A DNA stretch of 64,000 nt from Neonectria sp. B-13 (lineage: Eukaryota > Ascomycota > Sordariomycetes > Hypocreales > Nectriaceae), in NCBI GenBank assembly GCA_002682825.1, contig NOKP01000008.1:496001-560000 (forward strand), read 5' to 3'. The notes under the pieces are model-generated. The model had not been told where the DNA came from. It did not search any database and was given only the letters and a program-made list of their open reading frames with translations. The position numbers and the translations under genes were made by a program. Positions 34,560 through 45,367 of the stretch are shown here, in pieces. The first letter of the stretch is position 1, and each line of letters opens with the position of its first letter.

Positions 34560-36159
34560 TCAAGACGCTGCCCATTTGTAAGCTGATCCAGGGTGGTCAT
34601 CCGCCAGTCTTCCACCATTTCCCAGTTCTGGGCCCAGGTAGTTTTCGCGCGTCGTCTTTCCCTCCGCCGCCTTCGCATCCCAAAACACGCCTCTTTTCTT
34701 CAGCTCAGGAATCAGATACTTCACCACATCTTCCAAGTCACCTGGGCCGACAGCGTAGGAGATGTTGAATCCGTCAATCCCCGCACCATCTATCCATGTC
34801 TGTAAGAGGTCGGCTACCGTACTGGCAGAGCCAATTGCACGGGGGTGCGCACCTCCCAAGGCGAGTTCCCGGGCAACACGCGCCTTGGTCCATCGAACCC
34901 CGTCACTGCCGGGGATGGTACTGTGGAAGGAAGACGTAATACTCTGGATTGCACCAGGACCGCTGAAACGAAGGTCATCATCGTCCTTGAAAGAACCCAG
35001 GTCCTGGCCGGTCCAACCACCAAAGAGGGCCAAGGAACCATCGAGGTCGGCATAGGAAAGATATTCCTCGTATCTGGCCTGGGCCTTCTCATCTGTCTCG
35101 TCTACGATGATGAGGATTCCTGCAATGAATTTAATCCCGTCGGGATTTCTCCCCTGCTCGGCTGCCGTATGTCTGATGTCCTCTACAGACTTCCTGACGG
35201 TATCGATGTCCATGCCAGGTAGGAACATGGCCTCGGAATGCCTTGTGGCAAAGTTTTTACCGGCTTTGCTTGCTCCGGCCTGGAAGATGAAGGGCGTGCG
35301 TTGCCTTGAGGGCTCTACCTGGTGAGGCCCGGCGCAACTGAAATACTTGCTAGAGGGAGCGTCAGCAATCTGACATACCCAGAGTTTTTCAACTTCTCAT
35401 TCTACTCACCCTTTATGGTCAATCCGCCGGACACGGTCAGGATGCGTGTACTGCTTCAGATTTTCGTCACGGATTACCGCGTCATCTCGCCACGACCCTT
35501 CGAGAAGCTTGTAGAATACGGTGAGGTTCTCTTCGGCTATAGCGTAACGTTCATCATGAGGGATCTCTTTCTCAAGACCAAGATTCTTCGCTGCGCTTTC
35601 AAGGTAACTCGTAACGACGTTGATTGCCACACGACCGTTGGTGAGGTGGTCAAGTGTCGAATAACGGCGCGCTAGCATGAAGGGTGGCTCGTAGGTTGTT
35701 GATGCAGTAATACCAAAGGACAGTGACTTGGTGACGGAGGCCATTGCGGCAATTGGCAAGCTGAGAAAGGACTCAGCAATCTTGTGCTGGCTGAGATATT
35801 CAGGTGGAGTCGGCTTACCTCGGGTCAGAAATCGGGAACTGGGCAGCACCAGGAAGCACTTCCTTGATATTGCCTGGACCCTTGTAAACATCATAGATAC
35901 CAAGCATATCGGCGAGGAACAAGGCATGGAAGTTTCCCTCAAGTATTTTTGCCAGTTCAAGCCAATACTGGATGTCCGTGTATCGACTGGTTTGGTTGCG
36001 AGGATGTCTCCAAAGTCCTTTACAATGTGTCCATCAGTCACTTTGTTCCATACAGCTTGCATCACTTGACATACCAGAAGCCACATGAGTTGGGGTGCTC
36101 ATGGAAAAGGCGTTCAGAATCCATTTCTTTGGCTGCTGCTTTTCACTAATGTCTCCCAT
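34560..36159 (-). CDS. FMN-dependent monooxygenase, NtaA/SnaA/DszA type
   Basis: Four exons (36159-36075, 36017-35819, 35760-35410, 35349-34560), 474 residues. The ATG at 36159 fits the family start (short tail, then KKWILNAFSMST). Recognisable blocks: YTDIQYWLELAKILEGNFHALFLADMLG, AAMASVTKSLSFGITASTTYEPPF, ARRYSTLDHLTNGRVAINVVTSY, GKYF, RTPFIFQAGASKAGKNFA, HSEAMFLPG, and DGFNISYAVGPGDLEDVVKYLIPELKKRG. This luciferase-like class uses FMNH2 from a partner reductase to oxidise chelators, sulfur heterocycles or sulfonates. The dedicated reductase is not adjacent. Divergent from the Dur3-type symporter, which suggests scavenging of a nitrogen or sulfur compound (inference). Confidence 0.92.
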
Positions 36160-36825
36160 GTTGGCGGTTGAGTCAGGCGTAGTAATTATAAGGGCAGTCG
36201 GAAATTCTATCTCCTTCTTTTCTCTCGGCATTTATTCGAGGTTAGCTTGTGTATTAAATACAAGCCCAACTCATGGTCCTCGGAGATGGCGGACCACATG
36301 GTATGGTGCAAGTCTCATATCCAGGCGGCTTAACAGCCTTAGAGGTGGGACTTTGACGCTAGCTGGATGAGCATCAGCATTGTGTGATCGCGCACCTAAA
36401 TTGTCTGCTTTCAGTAGTTGAACTGAGCTCCTCCACAAGCGGGGGACATTACATGGATAGAAATCCTTCGATAGCTCCCAATATTATACCATCTTGTATC
36501 GGATGGCGCAACCACGCTGTTGCACTACTGATGGCATATCGCCGAACTTATCCGTAGTCATCTAAAACTCTTGGCATTCCATGGCCTCAACTATGAACTA
36601 CTATTCCCGACAACACTAAAGGGGGGGGGGATGAGCTAAGATGGTCATCGTTGTGAATCTCATTCGCCGGTACCGGGACATCATACCCGAGACAGAGATC
36701 CGACAAGTATAACTCTGCACGCCCATCTAAGCCCATAAACTATAAGTCCTCGTCTAGAAAAGCATCATCAGTTTGGCTATCTCAACACATCACGCCTTCT
36801 AGGTATTAACAAACAACCTGTCAAA
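36160..36825. promoter_or_regulatory. Divergent promoter, NtaA-type monooxygenase / Dur3-type symporter
   Basis: 666 bp between divergent start codons. A run of ten G lies near 36621-36630. Two HGATAR matches (cgatag near 36470 and agatag on the minus strand near 36778) are possible sites for a nitrogen GATA factor, but such hexamers are common by chance. Confidence 0.35.
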
Positions 36826-39066
36826 ATGAGCGAGAGCCTCGCAGCACCTCTCTCACAGGGCGTGGGTTATGGCGTCGTTGTTGGCCTCGGAGTTGCCTTC
36901 GCAATTGGTCTGTGATATTGTAATTTTTCTTCTCCATCCGTGCATACTGACATTGCATAGGCATGATTCTGGTGACCCGAGCCCTCAAACATGTGTTCGG
37001 TGAAGACAACAGCACGACCGAGACGTAAGGCAGATATCTTTCTCACATTATTTTAGTACGTAGCTAACGAACACGTCGTGTAGATTCATGGTGGCGAACC
37101 GGACAGTTGGTACTGGACTCACTGCGTCCGCCGTTATCTCGTCTTGGACATTCACTTCTGCTCTTCTGGGCGCGCCGTACCTTACATACTGGCATGGAAT
37201 CGCCCTGCCAATATGGTGGGCCAACGGCCAGAGTGTTATGATCTGCTTCTTCGCTTTCCTTGCCATTCAGGCGAAGCTGAAAGCACCGAACGCGCACACG
37301 CTGTTGGAGCTAATCAAGGTACGATACGGTCACGTCGCCCATGTGCTTTGGATCGTCATGGCACTCCTCAACAACATCTTCAACTTCACTTCCATGCTCG
37401 TTGGAGCGTCCACGGCCGTATCTGCGCTGACGGGCATGGACATCGTCGCCTCGACATACTTGCTTCCCCTTGGTGTTGTAGTCTATACCTACTGGGGCGG
37501 TTTGCGGGCGACCTTTCTAACCGACTACATTCATACCTTCATTATTATGATTGTGCTGGTCTGGTTCAGCTTGAAGGTCATCTTGATCAAAGAGATTGGC
37601 TCCATCGGAGCCATGTACGATCTAGTCCGAAACCTGCCGCAGGAGGGGTCTATCGAGGGAAACCACGATGGATCCTATCTGACCATTACGAGTAAAGAGT
37701 CTCTCTTCTTCGGCATCATTCATATCGTAACCAATTTCGGGATTGTGATAATGGATACCGGCTTCTGGCAAAAGGGCTTCGCAGCCGATGTTGCGGCCGC
37801 TGTGCCTGGTTACATCCTGGGCGGTAACGCATATTTTGCCATTCCATTTACGTTTGGTACGGTAGTTGGTCTTGGTACGTTCTCGAATAATTCCAAGGCA
37901 CTCCGTCGTGTTCATATTATCTGATTGCTAACCTGATGATAGGTGCCTTGGCCCTCGAGCCCACCCCTGCGTGGCCGACCTACCCCAGACGTATGACTGA
38001 GGCAGAGGTCGGTGGGGGATTAGTACTCCCCTACATGGCACAGGCAGTGGCTGGCAAAGGAGGTGCTGTTGCAATCTTGTTAATTTTGTTCATGGCATGT
38101 ACCAGTGTTGCTTCCGCACAACTCATCGCCGTGAGCTCCATTATCTCCTTCGACGTCTATGGTGTATACATCAACAAGAAACCCAAAGATGAAGAGCTGA
38201 TTCGTTGGTCCCATATTGGCGTTGTGGGATGCTCTCTCTTCATCTCTAGCTTCGCTACGGCACTCCACAAGGGAGGTGTTGATCTTAACTGGACTATTTA
38301 CATGCTCGGAATTGTCATCTGGTAGGGAGGAATATGCCCTACGTGGCGAAAAAGCCCAGCTAACTCTGTATACAGTCCTGGAACAATTCCGACGGTTCTT
38401 TCGCTCCTATGGCGCGGCCAATCTCGAGCCGCAGCTATTGCGGCGCCGACGGTGGGGATGGCATGCGGCTTCGCCGTTTGGTTCGGCACTGCGTACGCGC
38501 TCTACGGTGAAATCTCCGTTGCATCTACCGGAAAGACTCTGCCGTGAATGTACGCATGTCTCACATCCATGTTTGTTCCACTGCCTATCTCCTTGATCAT
38601 CTCTTGGTTCCGACCTCAAAACTTTGAATGGGAGGAATTCCTCAAGATTGAGAGGGTTGGCGCCCACGGCGACGAAACCAAAGGCGGATTCGACCACGAC
38701 GCGTACTTCACACCAGAGAAGGTGCGTTATATGAAGCGCATGTCCAAACTCGCAGCAATCTGGGCCATTGTGACCTTCCTGGGCCACGTTGTCCTCTGGC
38801 CGCTACCTATGTACGGAGCCAAGATGATATTCTCCAAAACGCTCTTCGTTGCATGGGTCGTCGTTGGACTCATCTGGCTATTCCTCACGCTGCTGGTGGC
38901 CAACTTCTACCCATTATATGACGGAGGTATCCAACAAATCTGGCAAGTCGTCAGGCACTTGGGCAAACCAACAGCAAAGGAGGAGGACGCAGACACTGGC
39001 ACCGACTCGCCGTTTGTGACGGAAATTCACCTACCGGCGGCTGGTGAAGCAGATCTGAAAGCATAA
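36826..39066 (+). pseudogene. Dur3-type urea/solute:sodium symporter with an in-frame TGA
   Basis: Five exons (36826-36907, 36961-37024, 37084-37874, 37943-38321, 38376-39066) make 668 codons. The N-terminus has PLSQGVGYGVVVGLGVAFAIG. Then come the SSS-family helices (APNAHTLLELIKVRYGH, VYTYWGGLRATFLTDYIHT, GFWQKGF, VPGYILGG, PTYPRRMTEAEVGGGLVLPYMA) and a well-kept tail with the last helices. The single fault is TGA at 38545-38547 after GKTLP; the frame continues into MYACLTSMFVPLPISL, exactly as the family would. CGA to TGA would explain it. Either a young pseudogene, a sequence error or, less likely, read-through. The substrate could be urea, polyamines or another amide. Confidence 0.7.
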
Positions 39067-39937
39067 GGTTCATGTCTACTACGTAAGCTGATGGTCGAAG
39101 CTGGTGTATGACTGGTACTCTTGAACGTGGCACGGGGGACTGATACTAGTGGCAAGAGACATCGGAATACTACAATTCTACAGCATGGGTTACTTCATAA
39201 AGTTTTTGATACGTCTTTTTGTTTTGTACTCACAGGAACACAATAATTGATCGGTATTGTTATTCGCTCTACCGTATGTTCTATCAGCTCCCGTAGCCCA
39301 CTCTGCATCTGAGATAACCTTTGTTCCTCTGAGTGAAAGGCTTCAAAGACAGAACCCAGTTCTCACACTACAATTGACGTTGCGTTCACCGCGTCTTGGC
39401 TCCGAAAATTGCCATGGTCTACGTGCTTGTGGCGCCATCCTAGTGACCCAGTTTCCGGTATTCCCTATTATTCGCGTGCGGGGACACCTGGAAGATCTTC
39501 ATCCCTTTCAGACAAGCCAAGGCGGCGGAACAGCTTGCTACGGGGGCTAGGCCGCGAGCTTCTTGGTCCTAACAGTTGGTCCGGGAGTTGATCGGTAATC
39601 AATGGTGTGCTTTGCTCACAATCCTTGCAGCCGCATTGCCTTATCTTCCGTTGACGTCGTTGCCACAATCGCCGCGACTAGCTCGGCGAAGCTATTTCCA
39701 GTTAGCGTTGGACAGGTCTAAGTGCTACAGCTTCTCCGAGACGCGGAAGAAAACGTAGCGCAACGTGCATTGTACCCGTGCAATGGCATGATCCGTCTGG
39801 TTTGTCGGTTGTTATATCCTGAAGTAATGGAGGAAGCACACCATCTTAATACCCTCGTGCTAGCATGAATTAGCAAAGAAGTGCCCTGCCTCTGCACTGG
39901 TAGCCCTGTAGCCCTGCAGACTAGTTACTTCAGCATC
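39067..39937. other. Intergenic, nothing recognised
   Basis: About 870 bp with only short shadow frames. It contains the 3' flank of the symporter and the upstream region of the FAD monooxygenase at 39938. Confidence 0.5.
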
Positions 39938-41301
39938 ATGAGTGACAAATTCAGGGTCATCATCGTCGGTGCTGGCATTGGCGGCTTGCTCGCAAGCATT
40001 GGCCTTCGCTTGGATGGGCACCAGGTCACGATCCTCGAGCAGACCTCAGAGTTCGGCGAGGTCGGTGCGGGCATGCGCATCCCCCCGAATAGCTTCAAGC
40101 TCCTTCGCCGCTGGGGCATCGACCTAACATATATGAAGAAGACATACTCTAACGGCAACCGATTTTTAAGATGGGATACTGGGGAGACGCTCGCAGATAT
40201 GCCACACGGTGTGCCAGAATTCGACTTTGGTGGGAGCTATCTTATGGTCCATCGCGCCGACTACCATGCTGTGCTCTTAGCCAAAGCGGTGGAGCTAGGT
40301 GTCGTGGTCCAAGGAAACCGCAAGGTCGAGAGCTATGACTTTCAGGGCCCATCGGCAATCCTGGAGAGCGGAGAGAAGCTTGATGCGGATGTGCTTGTCA
40401 TCGCGGATGGTAAGTTCGCGTCTCGAACTCATGTTGAAAACCGCCAACTCGGGCTGACATGGACTTAGGCGTGCAAAGCAAAGCTCGCGAGATCTTCCAA
40501 GGCCACCCTCTCCCTCCCACCGACACCGGCGATATATCATACCGTATCCTAATCCCGGGCCAAGACATGCTGTCAGACCCAGAGCTGCGGGATCTGGTAT
40601 CCCAACCGTGGGTGTCATCCTGGTGCGGAGCTGGCGCCCACGTAATTGGCTACCCTATCCGCGGCGGTGAGATTTACAACGTCGTATGCTGTGCCTCCGA
40701 GGCCACAATGAACGACCAGAAGTTTGCGGGGGGCGAAACCAGGTTGCTCATCTCCAGTAACGAGGAGTTGGTACGGCGATTCTCTGGTTGGGAGCCAAGG
40801 GTCAGGAAGATTGTGAGCATGGCTGGCAAGGTAGACATCCTGCACCACAATTGGCAAAGGGCGGAGACTGACACGGATACAATTTGCTAGGATTTCCTCA
40901 AGTGGCGTCTATTTGACCTTGATATGGTGGACAACTGGGTGCATCCCTCTGGCAAGGCCGTGCTCCTAGGTGATGCTGTCCACCCAATGCTTCCATATAT
41001 GGCGTCCGGGGCCGCCATGGCCTGCGAAGACGCCGCAGTCCTTCGAAAGGTATTGCAGACTGCGACAAAAGATACTTTGGCGGCAGCCCTACAGAAATAT
41101 CAGAAGGTGCGGCAACCTCGGGCGTCCGCGGTTCAAAAATCTGGCCGCAAGCTCCAGGACGCGTACCATCTGCCAGACGGCGAGGCACAGCGCGAACGCG
41201 ACTCCTGGATAAAACAGGATGACGAGAAGAACCCGATATTCTGGGGATACAAGGAGAGGAGGGGCTGGTTGTTTGGGCATGATGCTGAGGACTTTGAATA
41301 A
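39938..41301 (+). CDS. FAD-dependent aromatic monooxygenase (salicylate-hydroxylase-like)
   Basis: Three exons (39938-40409, 40469-40830, 40891-41301), 414 residues. The ATG at 39938 was chosen over one at 39881 because the dinucleotide fold starts at once: FRVIIVGAGIGGLLASIGLRLDGHQVTILEQ. Next come GAGMRIPPNSFKLLRRWG, the DG motif at LVIADG, and the FAD ribityl-binding block KAVLLGDAVHPMLPYMASGAAMACEDAAVL. This group-A flavoprotein class hydroxylates phenolic acids, often with decarboxylation (ipso attack). It is the left-most member of the oxidative group at 39.9-60.7 kb and probably acts on an aromatic intermediate there (inference). Confidence 0.92.
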
Positions 41302-41820
41302 ACTAAGGGGGTAGCCAACTTGTTGCATGTCTAATAAGAGGTATCATGATGGCACTGCAATACTGGTCTACCATTGAATTCAAGCTGGGCGGTTACGTAT
41401 AATACAAAGGTTGAAATACAAGATTGCAATACAGCTATATGTGTTGAGAGTGAAGAGCGGAAATACTGGAGGCAAACTACTGAACGTTGCAAGGTCGATT
41501 ATGAACTTTGGCAATGCACAATTCCTTGCACTTGGTGTAACTAAACGCTCTAGTAGGTAAATAATAAAAATAACACGGTGATGAATTCCAAATTCTTTTG
41601 AATATTTTTGAACGAGATTTCTTGTAATTACTCAGTGTTGGCTGACTCGCTTCCTGGGCGCACTTTTTCCTGCTCAAGGTAGAGGGGAAGAACCGTCAGA
41701 CATATCATATCACCGGAGGATATACTGAAGGAATTTGAATCATTTAATCCAGATAACATCTTGTTTCAAATACATAGCTTAGATGTGCATCGTCCGCGAA
41801 CCTGTTTAGCTACTTCTCAT
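41302..41820. other. Intergenic between convergent genes
   Basis: About 520 bp, AT-leaning, between two converging stop codons. Nothing else seen. Confidence 0.5.
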
Positions 41821-43746
41821 TCATTGCATGTACCACCCTAGAGGCTCACCCTTGGCCTCGACCGGCGCCCTCCCATCGCCAAAGTACGTAAACCTGTTCT
41901 TTCCCTTGGTCCGGAAAACATAGTCTTCATATCGTGGATCTTTTATAATCTCCAAGAAGTGGTTTACTGACCCGGGCCAGGGCCCGATGACAGGCCCATC
42001 GACCGTCCCAGTCTTGTACCAGCTTGTGCACGCGCCGGAGAAGGTCAAGCCTTGCATAATGTCATTCTTCCAGTCGTTGAACTCCTTTGCTGCATCCTGT
42101 GAAATTTCGAAGGACTTCACGTCCCGTGTCTGGATCCTTCGCACGAACTGCAGCGCGTACTCGAGCTGATGCTCCATGGCACCGACAAGTGAGCCATTGC
42201 TGATGGGCGAGTTGGGCCCCAGTACGAAGAAGAAGTTGGGAAACCCCGGAACCGCGACGGAGAGATATGCAGCTGCGCCCTCTTTTCGCCATTTGTCCTG
42301 TAGGTTCACGCCGTTGCGGCCGATGATGGGGAAGCGTGGCACGAATGAGGTCTCGTAGCCAGTGGCGGTGATGATGACATCGACCTCGTGAAGAACGCCG
42401 TCGTTGTCGATTATACCGTTGGGGACTACCTTCTGGATGCCAGAGGTAATCACCTCGGAGTTAGGCTCGGAGAGGGCTTCGAGGTATCCGTGACCGGGTG
42501 TGACTCTTTGATGCGAAAGGCTTAGCATCCTGAACTCTATCATACTAAGTGTTATGCAACTCACCTCCTACAGCCCAGCTCAAATCTGGGAATGAGCTTC
42601 TCAATCAGATCTGGGCGGTTCTTAATTTTCTGTCTCATCGACTCGGCGACGAACGCTTTCCCCTGCTTTTGTGCTTCGGAATGCTTGTAGAAGGAAGGAA
42701 ACCTCGCGTTCATGGCGTGCTCTATATCTCTCCGGTACTTTCTCAGCTGCTCTGGGTTCTCGCGCCACGTTCGTCTCTGCTCCTCGGTGTAGAGCGTGTT
42801 GCGGCCGTCCTTGGCTAACTGGTAGGCGAAGTCGGGTGCGATCCAGGTCGGAGAGCGATTGAAGCTGACGAGCTTGCTAACAACTGCAGAATAGTTTAAT
42901 ACAGAAATTTGAATCGCTAGTAGTAAACTTACTTGGCTGTATCGAAGGCACAATTTGAATGCCAGACGCGCCAGATCCGATCACAGCTACTCTCTTGCCC
43001 TTGAGATCAGCTGTGTCATCCCAATGGGCGGTGTGCAGCAGTTGACCCTGGAAGTCATGAAGGCCTTGAATGTCTGGCCATTTCCAGTTGCTGTTTATCA
43101 CCAAATCAGTCATAATTCTTGACTACGAAGGACGGGTAGCTCTGGGACAACGCGAGTGAACTCACTTCAGCGAACCACCCCCATTCAGCAAAACCTCCGC
43201 CTCGTCGGTAAAGGTAATGCCAGTCTGTAAATCTTGAACCTCGACCCTCCAGACTCCCTTCTCCTCATTCCACTCTGCGCCTAGAATCTTGTGGTTGAAC
43301 TTGGCATGCTCGTACAGCCCATAGTCCTCGGCCTGCGTTTTCAGCCAACGGCGAATCTCGTCGCCAGAAGCATAGAACCGGCTCCAATCCGGATTTGCCC
43401 TGAAGGTGTACGAATACCCATGCGCAGGAACGTCGCACGAGATGCCTGGATAGCGGTGCTCGTACCACACGCCACCAACGTCTGGGTTCTTGTCGTAGAT
43501 GGTGTACGAAAGCTTCTCGGTCTGGCGGGCCTTGTAGGCGAAGGCGACTCCCGAGAGGCCAGCGCCGATGAATATGACGCGCGCGGGCTTGGGTTCGTGG
43601 ACATAGTTGGAGGCAATGATGTCGCTCTGGTTTCGGGGGAGGAGAGAACTGATAGCCGGCGAGACTGGCGACGGCTTCGGTAGCGGCGGTGCAATGTAGC
43701 CATTGACTGCCAGGTTGACTCCGTTGACTCCGTTGCTGACGGCCAT
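41821..43746 (-). CDS. Baeyer-Villiger monooxygenase (second copy of the class)
   Basis: Four exons (43746-43166, 43090-42933, 42883-42565, 42505-41821), 580 residues. A Pro/Ser-rich N-terminal extension of about 55 residues precedes the FAD fold ([14 protein letters not shown]). Then [20 protein letters not shown], the fingerprint [12 protein letters not shown] (FxGxxxHxxxW), the NADPH fold [22 protein letters not shown], the [12 protein letters not shown] block and a C-terminal [20 protein letters not shown] region. It is only distantly like the BVMO at 2301. It probably converts a cyclic or aryl ketone to a lactone or ester. The neighbouring alpha/beta hydrolase could open that product. 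Confidence 0.93.
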
Positions 43747-44385
43747 GTTGGACTTGTGATAGATAGGGTTGACAGGAAGCGAAGCGAAAGTCTCGGAGAG
43801 AGCAGATGCGAGACGACAGTTTCTTGGAGGTTCAAGGGATCAGAGCACTAGTAAATTGTCCACTTACCATCACGGCTGCGAACCCCGGCGATGACATCTT
43901 CGGCAACGGCACTTCGCCAAGGCTCGATCCATTACTCTCCTCTCAAAATCTTCACGAGAATCCCCGATAACATCATCCTCGCCAAACTTGCGCGAACGCG
44001 GCTTCACAGTCGGCTTAGTCTCACACATTTTCTGTCGCGAGAGGTCAACACATAACTAGCAACTGAGACTAAGGACCCATCGCCGAGCATCGCCGGATGA
44101 CGTGCGGGGACATGACAAGGAACTAGATAACGGCCGTTGAGTAGGTCCTCTTTTCCCCAGTCGCTACCCTGCTAAGAGATGGCGCAATCCCAGAGCCGTT
44201 GAAGAAGTCTTATATCCGGTCAAGCTAGCGAGTCAGTGGGTGACTTGCACAGTCGGTAACTGACACAATGAGTTTGAGATTCGTAGATGCAAAGGATGGA
44301 AGATGAAGGTGTCGACATGTAATCACTAAAAACATTCAATTTCGGACAAATCTCAGTCGGATTGCTGGACCATTCCATACAATAC
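43747..44385. other. Upstream region of the second BVMO
   Basis: About 640 bp. An ATG-initiated 52-codon frame on the minus strand (44028-43870), followed by a gtaagt donor at 43866, may be an upstream ORF or a 5' exon of the BVMO transcript. It has no recognisable domain. Confidence 0.4.
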
Positions 44386-45276
44386 CTAGATAGACCTATG
44401 TAGATAGCCCCGAACGATCTGATGGAACCTCTCCAGCTGCTCTACGTTGACAATATGTCCCGCCCCTGGTACCACGATAACCTCACTACCCGCCTCTTCT
44501 GCAAGCCATCGCGTCTCTTCCAGGACGATGGGTGCATCCTTCTCACCCACCACAAAGAGCAACCTATTTCCCTGTCCTGTCTCCTTCAACTTCGCAATGT
44601 TGCCCCTTAGGTCCAGTGTTTTAAGCGCCGCCACACTCGCCGTGAAGCCCTCAACCGAGGTCGATGCCACCATGTCCACGATGGCGGTTGCGCGCTCCGG
44701 GTTGGCACGAATCCACTCCCCGCCAAACCAGCGCCGAAGGCTTTGCTCCGCCTGTAACTGGACGCCTTGTGAATTGATTGATTCAATGCGCTCTTTGAAC
44801 CTCTCTGCGTCAGCTGGCGCAGCGTGTGACCGTGTGCCGACAATGACGAAGCGATTGAACCGGAGCGGGTATCGCGATGCGAGCACGACACCAACACCCG
44901 CGCCGATGCTGAGCCCTATGAACGCCTCGACCGGGGCACTGATCTGTAAATATTCCAGAAGAGCGATGACATCGTCGGCGAGGTCGTCCATCCTCAGACC
45001 AGCGGTGTAGTCAAAGTCTGCATCACGCGAGAGCGGCGAGCTACCGTGGAAGCGGGCGTCGTAGCGGATGATGGTGTGGGTGTTCGCAAAAGCGGCGACG
45101 AATTCGATCCAGAGAGCGGCGCTGGCAGCAAGCGAGTTGGATAGCACGAGGATGGGCCGTTGAGGGTTCACGGGAATGGGAGGAGTAACATTGTAGAATA
45201 TGCGGATGTCTGGCTTGGTTGAGATGGTAGCGAGGCCGGATGTCGAGGGCTCTTGGAGGATCGTGGAAGATGTCAT
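44386..45276 (-). CDS. Alpha/beta hydrolase (enol-lactonase/esterase-like)
   Basis: Single exon, 296 residues. Visible features: an RPILVLSNSLAASAALW oxyanion region, RYDARFHGSS, the nucleophile elbow FIGLSIGAGVG (GxSxG), an acid-bearing loop FVVGEKDAPI, and the catalytic His in VPGAGHIVNVEQ. Similarity is to 3-oxoadipate enol-lactonase-type esterases, so hydrolysis of a lactone or ester is expected. It sits between the BVMO and the reductase, on the same strand as both, which is the order expected if the BVMO product is hydrolysed next. The pathway link is inference. Confidence 0.88.
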   Translation of the reverse strand: MTSSTILQEPSTSGLATISTKPDIRIFYNVTPPIPVNPQRPILVLSNSLAASAALWIEFVAAFANTHTIIRYDARFHGSSPLSRDADFDYTAGLRMDDLADDVIALLEYLQISAPVEAFIGLSIGAGVGVVLASRYPLRFNRFVIVGTRSHAAPADAERFKERIESINSQGVQLQAEQSLRRWFGGEWIRANPERATAIVDMVASTSVEGFTASVAALKTLDLRGNIAKLKETGQGNRLLFVVGEKDAPIVLEETRWLAEEAGSEVIVVPGAGHIVNVEQLERFHQIVRGYLHRSI

Positions 45277-45367
45277 GATAGCGACATATAGCTACAGTAC
45301 TGTGGGAGATGTAATTGGTAACAGGTTGCTGTTTATTCTGGGTGTTGCAGACACGGTATTATATATG

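Noticed and set aside
38545..38547. Symporter TGA as a selenocysteine codon or programmed read-through
   Set aside because: Filamentous ascomycetes are not known to use selenocysteine and the bases after the TGA do not match the known CTA read-through context; mutation or error is simpler.
43870..44028. 52-codon ATG frame upstream of the second BVMO
   Set aside because: Could be an upstream ORF or 5' exon, but nothing in the peptide is recognisable; noted only in the intergenic entry.
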